Below, piece after piece: positions 6,579 through 9,633 of a stretch of DNA of 9,633 nucleotides. Origin of the DNA: Myxococcales bacterium (GTDB lineage Bacteria > Myxococcota_A > Bradymonadia > Bradymonadales > Bradymonadaceae). The position numbers were made by a program, and so were the translations under genes. The notes beneath the pieces are model-generated. The model did not search any database. It saw only the letters and a list, made by a program, of their open reading frames with translations, and was not told the origin of the DNA. The stretch is from contig SKMT01000573.1 in NCBI GenBank assembly GCA_007120915.1, positions 1-9,633 on the forward strand, written 5' to 3'. The number at the start of each line of letters is the position of its first letter. Position 1 is the first letter of the stretch.

Positions 6579-7238
6579 CTATTCTTCGTTCACTTCTTCC
6601 TGTTCATCGACAAACACCGGTACCTCCCAGAAGCGCTTTCGCCAGTGCCGGTACCACCGGCGAATGTCGTCTTTGAACTCAGGCGGGTAGTCGTGGACGC
6701 TCGAAAACTCCCAGTCGAACGGGTCTTCGACCAACCCGGCTTTCACCGGGTTCAGAAGCGTGTAAAACCCCATGTTCGATAGATGACCCGCATCGCGGGC
6801 ATAGCGATCGAAGTAGTCTCGCTGCCACATCTGACCGGACTTGTTGAGCAGCCGGTTGATCATCAGCCCCGTGTAGCTCTTGAAGTCTTTGCAGATCTTG
6901 CCGACCGGCCTTTCCGGTCGGGTGTACACGAAGTGAATGTGGTTGGGCATTACCACCCAGTCGCCCAGCGAGTAGGCGTCGCCGTCGTAGAATTCGAGGG
7001 CCTCCTTGACGATTTTCGCCGCCTTCGGTCGGCGCAGCACGCAGCTTCCGAGTCCGTCGTCCAGGTAGCGCTGTGCCAGGACGCGGCGGCGTTCTTCGTC
7101 GGCTTCCTGCTTCAGTTTTGCGAGGACTTCTTCGGGCAGCGAGTCGTGCAGGCGAATCGTGATCATCTGTGGGCGGCCGTCCGCTTCGCAGTGTGGGAGA
7201 AACGCTCCCTGGTACATCCGGTGGCGGTCGAAATCCAT
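6579..7238 (-). CDS. REP-associated tyrosine transposase (RAYT, Y1/HUH family)
   Basis: This 219-residue protein is an HUH single-strand DNA transposase of the IS200/IS605-like Y1 superfamily, RAYT branch. Seen directly: VVMPNHIHFV, with the HUH metal-binding pair H100 and H102; WQRDYFDRYARD, in which Tyr142 is the best candidate nucleophile; and the family-typical YTLLNPVKAGLVEDP at about 159-173. Known RAYTs bind and cut REP hairpins and are thought to spread REPs through the genome without flanking inverted ends of their own. The ATG at 7238 has GGAGG nine bases upstream; the open frame runs back to 7364 but without protein-like sequence. The gene is intact, with no frameshift or premature stop. 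A repeat copy ends 12 bp past its stop codon and four more lie within 520 bp, which supports them as its substrate. No repeat copy is visible upstream of the gene. It shares strand with the hydrolase 116 bp upstream but is probably transcribed independently. Confidence 0.88.
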   Translation of the reverse strand: MDFDRHRMYQGAFLPHCEADGRPQMITIRLHDSLPEEVLAKLKQEADEERRRVLAQRYLDDGLGSCVLRRPKAAKIVKEALEFYDGDAYSLGDWVVMPNHIHFVYTRPERPVGKICKDFKSYTGLMINRLLNKSGQMWQRDYFDRYARDAGHLSNMGFYTLLNPVKAGLVEDPFDWEFSSVHDYPPEFKDDIRRWYRHWRKRFWEVPVFVDEQEEVNEE

Positions 7239-7353
7239 AACCGTTGTCCTCCGGAAGGGGGATATTCCCTGGCTTACGGCTGTCTGTAGTGATGGCCGAG
7301 AGCGTGTGCACCGATGGGGCGGTGGCAAGGGATGGTTCGAATTTTCCGGGGGG

Positions 7354-8103
7354 TTACACCTCAACCTGGTCGATGAACTCGCCGAGGTGGGCGAGATAGG
7401 CGTCGCGGTTGCGGGGGAAGATGGTGTTGTGGTTGCCCTCGTCGAAGGTGACCAACTGTGCTCGTTCTCCGGCCCATTGGGTGAGTCGCTCGGCGTGGGA
7501 GTGGTCGACTAGGTGGTCGTGGAGGGCGTGCATCACCAGGGTGGGGCCGGGGTAGTCGGCGAGTTTGGCGCGGTGGTCGAACAACTGATCGAACTGCTGT
7601 TCCATCTGCTCGCGCGTTGCGCCGAGTGTGGTGGGTTCGGCGCGTACGAGGATGCGTTCGAGGACATCGGCGATGCCGCTTTCGATGACCAGCCCGGCGA
7701 TGTCCGGGTGTCGGGAGGCGAATTCGATGGCGTAGATGGAGCCGATGGAGCGGCCGAAGGCGATGATCTGGTGGTCCGGTCGCCCGACGGCGTCGTGGAT
7801 GGCGTCGACGTCGTCGAGCATCGCGGCGAGTCGGGGCGTGCCGGTGGACCCGCCGTAGCCGCGATATTCGGCGAAGAATGCGTTGGCGCCGAGTTCGTCG
7901 AGGTGGTGGGCGAAGCCGGGGAGGTAGTCGGCGACGACTTCGCCGTTTCCGTGAAAGTGCACCACCGTGACGCGATGGCCAAAGTCGGCTCGGTGGCAGG
8001 CGAGCCGGGCGTCGCCGGCGTCGACGTACTCGATGTCGGCGGGCTCGCCGGGGCGCGGGAAGAAGTAGCGGGTGGTGATGATGTCGTGGTCGGCGATGGT
8101 CAT
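7354..8103 (-). CDS. Alpha/beta hydrolase (Bem46/ABHD13-like serine hydrolase)
   Basis: The protein has 249 residues and the order of an alpha/beta hydrolase. Seen directly: an oxyanion-loop HGNGE (51-55), EYRGYGGSTG (79-88), a nucleophile elbow GRSIGS with Ser119, the likely acid Asp196 in HALHDHLVD, and His225 in EGNHNTIF. These complete the Ser-Asp-His triad. The Bem46/ABHD13-type pattern EYRGYGGSxG fits an intracellular esterase, lipase or thioesterase-like enzyme, but the substrate cannot be read from sequence. There is no signal peptide or membrane segment. The ATG at 8103 is chosen because the hydrolase fold starts there; no Shine-Dalgarno is visible. The sequence just upstream is an octanucleotide tandem repeat. 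The GNAT gene ends 47 bp upstream on the same strand, so the two are probably cotranscribed. A much longer frame to 8826 exists but upstream of 8103 it is a shadow of the GNAT gene. Confidence 0.85.
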   Translation of the reverse strand: MTIADHDIITTRYFFPRPGEPADIEYVDAGDARLACHRADFGHRVTVVHFHGNGEVVADYLPGFAHHLDELGANAFFAEYRGYGGSTGTPRLAAMLDDVDAIHDAVGRPDHQIIAFGRSIGSIYAIEFASRHPDIAGLVIESGIADVLERILVRAEPTTLGATREQMEQQFDQLFDHRAKLADYPGPTLVMHALHDHLVDHSHAERLTQWAGERAQLVTFDEGNHNTIFPRNRDAYLAHLGEFIDQVEV

Positions 8104-8104
8104 G

Positions 8105-8142
8105 GGTCGTGGGGTCGTAAGGTCGTGGGGTCGTGAGGTCGT
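8105..8142. repeat. Octanucleotide tandem repeat before hydrolase start
   Basis: About 4.75 units of an 8-bp motif RRGGTCGT lie directly upstream of the hydrolase ATG. The units read GGGGTCGT, AAGGTCGT, GGGGTCGT and GAGGTCGT, preceded by a partial GGTCGT. The first two bases vary and the last six are constant. The array fills most of the 47-bp spacer and occupies the place where a ribosome binding site should be. Confidence 0.8.
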
Positions 8143-8150
8143 CGAGGCTT

Positions 8151-8645
8151 TCAGGAGTGGGCGTCTGCGGCGAGCACGGTGGGTAGATCGCGTACGACTC
8201 GTCGGTGCTCGCCGGCGTCGGGGATGTGGAAGAGGTCGCCGACGGGGCGGAAGCCGTGTTGTTCGTAGAATTCGATCGCCGCGGTGCGGGCGGCGGCCCA
8301 GACGCGGGAGTGTTGGGGGTGGTGGAGCGCAACTTTCGTCAGCGTCGCGGAGAGAAGGTGGGAGCCGATGCCGCGGCGGCGCATCGTTTCGTGTACCGCC
8401 ATCCCTCGCAGTCGTAGCTCGGCGGATTCGCCGTCGATGGAGAGTGGCTCGGGCATGTAGCTGATGACGGCGACGATCTGGTCGTCGTCGGTGTGAAATG
8501 CGGCGAAGTGGAGGGCCTGTTCGTGGTCGTCGTTGTGGTATCTGTGCCACTTTCCATCGTCGTAGTTGGGGCGCAACACCCGGGTGCGAAGGGGGAGGAC
8601 CTGCTCGACGGGAACCTGGCGGATGTCGATGTCGTCGAAGTTCAT
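8151..8645 (-). CDS. GNAT-family N-acetyltransferase
   Basis: The protein has 164 residues, a usual length for a single-domain GNAT enzyme that moves an acetyl group from acetyl-CoA to an amine. Motif A is clear: LRLRGMAVHETMRRRGIGSHLL (about 77-98), with the pyrophosphate-binding RRRGIG at 89-94. Motif B appears as AAIEFYEQHGF (122-132). The N-terminus (IRQVPVEQVLPLRTRVLRPN, 8-27) resembles a GNAT subgroup whose members are often annotated only as acetyltransferases; the acceptor is unknown. The ATG at 8645 is chosen because domain sequence starts there; no good Shine-Dalgarno is visible. The frame continues upstream to 9482 only as a shadow of the glyoxalase gene. It leads a two-gene minus-strand unit with the hydrolase, and diverges from glyoxalase I across a 126-bp spacer. 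Confidence 0.85.
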   Translation of the reverse strand: MNFDDIDIRQVPVEQVLPLRTRVLRPNYDDGKWHRYHNDDHEQALHFAAFHTDDDQIVAVISYMPEPLSIDGESAELRLRGMAVHETMRRRGIGSHLLSATLTKVALHHPQHSRVWAAARTAAIEFYEQHGFRPVGDLFHIPDAGEHRRVVRDLPTVLAADAHS

Positions 8646-8667
8646 CGCGGTGTGGGGATGTAGGGAT

Positions 8668-8697
8668 TTGATTGCTATGGCTGGGAGCGTGTTTATC
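8668..8697 (+). promoter_or_regulatory. Possible sigma70-like promoter for glyoxalase gene
   Basis: TTGATT at 8668-8673 and TTTATC at 8692-8697 are 18 bases apart, which is acceptable for a housekeeping promoter. Transcription would start near 8704 and place the inverted repeat at 8721-8739 in the leader. Both boxes are imperfect, so this is tentative. Confidence 0.25.
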
Positions 8698-8720
8698 ACC
8701 AACTGCGCCGACGAGTTCGT

Positions 8721-8739
8721 GGGCACAACATTGGTGCCC
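8721..8739. promoter_or_regulatory. Perfect inverted repeat in divergent spacer (operator or leader hairpin)
   Basis: GGGCAC, a 7-base spacer and GTGCCC form a perfect 6-bp inverted repeat, 32 bp before the glyoxalase ATG and 75 bp before the GNAT ATG. The geometry would suit a dimeric repressor controlling one or both divergent genes. It could also be a small RNA hairpin ahead of the Shine-Dalgarno at 8758-8764. No run of T follows, so it is not a standard terminator. Confidence 0.45.
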
Positions 8740-8771
8740 GAAATGGTTTTGCAAGTATGAGGAGCTGATCG

Positions 8772-9326
8772 ATGAGTCGACATTTTGATGATGCCGAAGG
8801 CCTGGTTGAGCCGTCTGATGGTGCAACGCAGGGGTATACGTTCAATCACACCATGCTGCGGATCAAGTCGCCGGGGCAGTCGCTGCGCTTCTATTCGGAA
8901 GTGCTGGGGATGACGCTGGTGAAGCGGCTCGATTTCCCGGAGATGAAGTTCAGTCTCTACTTTCTGAGCAGCGTCCCCGAGGAGGAACGCCAGGAGTGGT
9001 CCGACGACGATGAGCGCCGGATGGTGCAGACGTTTCGGCGCCGCGGGATGCTGGAGCTGACCCACAACTGGGGTGACGAAGAGGACGAATCGCTCCGCTT
9101 CCACAGCGGCAACGACGAGCCGAAGGGCTTCGGGCACATCGGGTTTACGGTGCCGGACCTGGATGCGGCCTGCGAGCGGTTCGACGAGCTGGGCGTGGAG
9201 TTTGTAAAGCGCCCGGAGGACGGGAGCATGCGGGGGCTTGCCTTCGTCAAAGACCCGGACGGCTACTGGGTTGAGGTGGTGGCCGCCGAAGAGCTTCCCG
9301 AAGCGCTTCGCGAGCATCTGGGCTGA
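8772..9326 (+). CDS. gloA: Glyoxalase I (lactoylglutathione lyase), long eukaryote-like form
   Basis: The protein has 184 residues. It turns the hemithioacetal of methylglyoxal and glutathione into S-lactoylglutathione, the first step of methylglyoxal detoxification in the cytosol. Motifs follow the human GLO1-type sequence closely: NHTMLRIKSPGQSLRFY (25-41), FPEMKFSLYFL (55-65), LELTHNWG (94-101), GFGHIGFTVPD (119-129), MRGLAFVKDPDGYWVEVV (153-170). The four expected metal ligands are His26, Glu95, His122 and Glu168. Human GLO1 has Gln at the first position, so His26 gives a bacterial-type 2 His/2 Glu set within a long-form scaffold. Whether it prefers Zn or Ni cannot be read from sequence. 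ATG 8772 has TGAGGAG at 8758-8764, seven bases upstream. The photolyase gene follows after 55 bp on the same strand, so cotranscription is possible. Confidence 0.92.
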   Translation: MSRHFDDAEGLVEPSDGATQGYTFNHTMLRIKSPGQSLRFYSEVLGMTLVKRLDFPEMKFSLYFLSSVPEEERQEWSDDDERRMVQTFRRRGMLELTHNWGDEEDESLRFHSGNDEPKGFGHIGFTVPDLDAACERFDELGVEFVKRPEDGSMRGLAFVKDPDGYWVEVVAAEELPEALREHLG

Positions 9327-9381
9327 TTTTCGCTGGACATAGTACGGGGGTGAACGTGCGCGAAGCAGACAGAGGTAGAGG

Positions 9382-9633
9382 ATGACCGTTGCTGAAACCC
9401 GTATCCGCCGGCTTAACGACGCAGACATCGATCCCGGCGGCGAGCTGGTGCTGTACTGGATGGTTGCCACCCGTCGGGCCACCTACAACTTCGGGTTGCA
9501 GCGCGCCCGGGATCTGGCCGAGGAACTGGGCCGACCTCTGATGGTGTTGGAGGCGCTTCGCTACGAGTATCCCTTTGCCTGCGACCGGTTTCACGCCTTT
9601 ATTCTCGACGGGATGGCCGACAATCGACGGGCC
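9382..9633 (+). CDS. Deoxyribodipyrimidine photo-lyase, N-terminal 84 codons, cut by window edge
   Basis: The visible 84 residues include VLYWMVATRRATYNFGLQRA (23-42), then ARDLAEELGRPLMVLEALR and YPFACDRFHAFILDGMADN. The VLYWM start followed by an Arg-rich helix is typical of the antenna-binding alpha/beta domain of class II-like DNA photolyases, and the wording is close to versions I associate with myxobacteria. Such enzymes use light and FADH- to reverse UV cyclobutane dimers. The FAD-binding and DNA-binding half lies beyond the right edge, so the class cannot be confirmed. ATG 9382 has GAGG at 9372-9375, six bases upstream. It lies 55 bp downstream of glyoxalase I on the same strand. No terminator-like hairpin is seen between them. 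Confidence 0.75.
   Translation, partial: MTVAETRIRRLNDADIDPGGELVLYWMVATRRATYNFGLQRARDLAEELGRPLMVLEALRYEYPFACDRFHAFILDGMADNRRA

Noticed and set aside
6579..7353. Complete IS200/IS605-type insertion sequence
   Set aside because: No tnpB/IscB gene and no left-end/right-end hairpin pair bounding the gene; the sequence fits a RAYT, which is a single gene beside REP copies.
8721..8756. Sigma54 promoter before glyoxalase
   Set aside because: GGGCAC superficially resembles a -24 box, but no GC doublet lies ten bases after the GG as the -12 box requires.
8104..8826. N-terminal extension of the hydrolase frame
   Set aside because: It overlaps the GNAT gene in another frame and is Arg/Pro-rich with no motif; the hydrolase fold begins at the ATG at 8103.
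8646..9482. N-terminal extension of the GNAT frame
   Set aside because: It runs antisense to the glyoxalase gene; the acetyltransferase domain begins at the ATG at 8645.

Overview
This is a high-GC bacterial chromosomal window whose GC-rich third codon positions produce long shadow frames on both strands. The myxobacterial-looking photolyase N-terminus, the glutamine-rich, Cys-rich membrane protein and the eukaryote-like glyoxalase I suggest a delta-proteobacterial lineage (Myxococcota or Bradymonadota-like). That placement is inference only, because no rRNA or other marker gene is present.

Left part (1-4992, all minus strand): an XRE-like protein with two helix-turn-helix regions (4992-4201), a large SNF2/RapA-type helicase (3991-1091), and the first 339 codons of a probable Eco57I/PglX-like DNA adenine methyltransferase (1018 to beyond base 1). 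The order helicase then methyltransferase matches drmD-drmMI of class 1 DISARM anti-phage islands. The diagnostic drmA, drmB and drmC genes would lie past the left edge, so the DISARM call is a proposal.

Middle part (4993-7353): a divergent intergenic stretch, a plus-strand membrane-anchored DUF4352-like protein (5304-6020), a dense cluster of palindromic repeats (6063-6566), and a minus-strand REP-associated tyrosine transposase, RAYT (7238-6579). The repeat is a 64-bp element with an 8-bp outer inverted repeat. Seven full copies and one truncated copy occur, all in the same orientation: five next to the RAYT gene, two between helicase and methyltransferase, one between the XRE gene and the helicase. 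A compact, inverted hairpin derivative occurs twice inside the cluster. RAYT and repeats together form a likely REPtron-type system. The helicase reading frame runs through one repeat and stops in the next, so its last 30 residues come from the repeats. A different palindromic element sits in frame inside the methyltransferase gene.

Right part (7354-9633): a minus-strand pair, GNAT acetyltransferase then alpha/beta hydrolase, separated by an octanucleotide tandem repeat. Divergent from it are a glyoxalase I gene and the start of a DNA photolyase gene. The 126-bp divergent spacer contains a perfect 6-7-6 inverted repeat that could be an operator or a leader hairpin.
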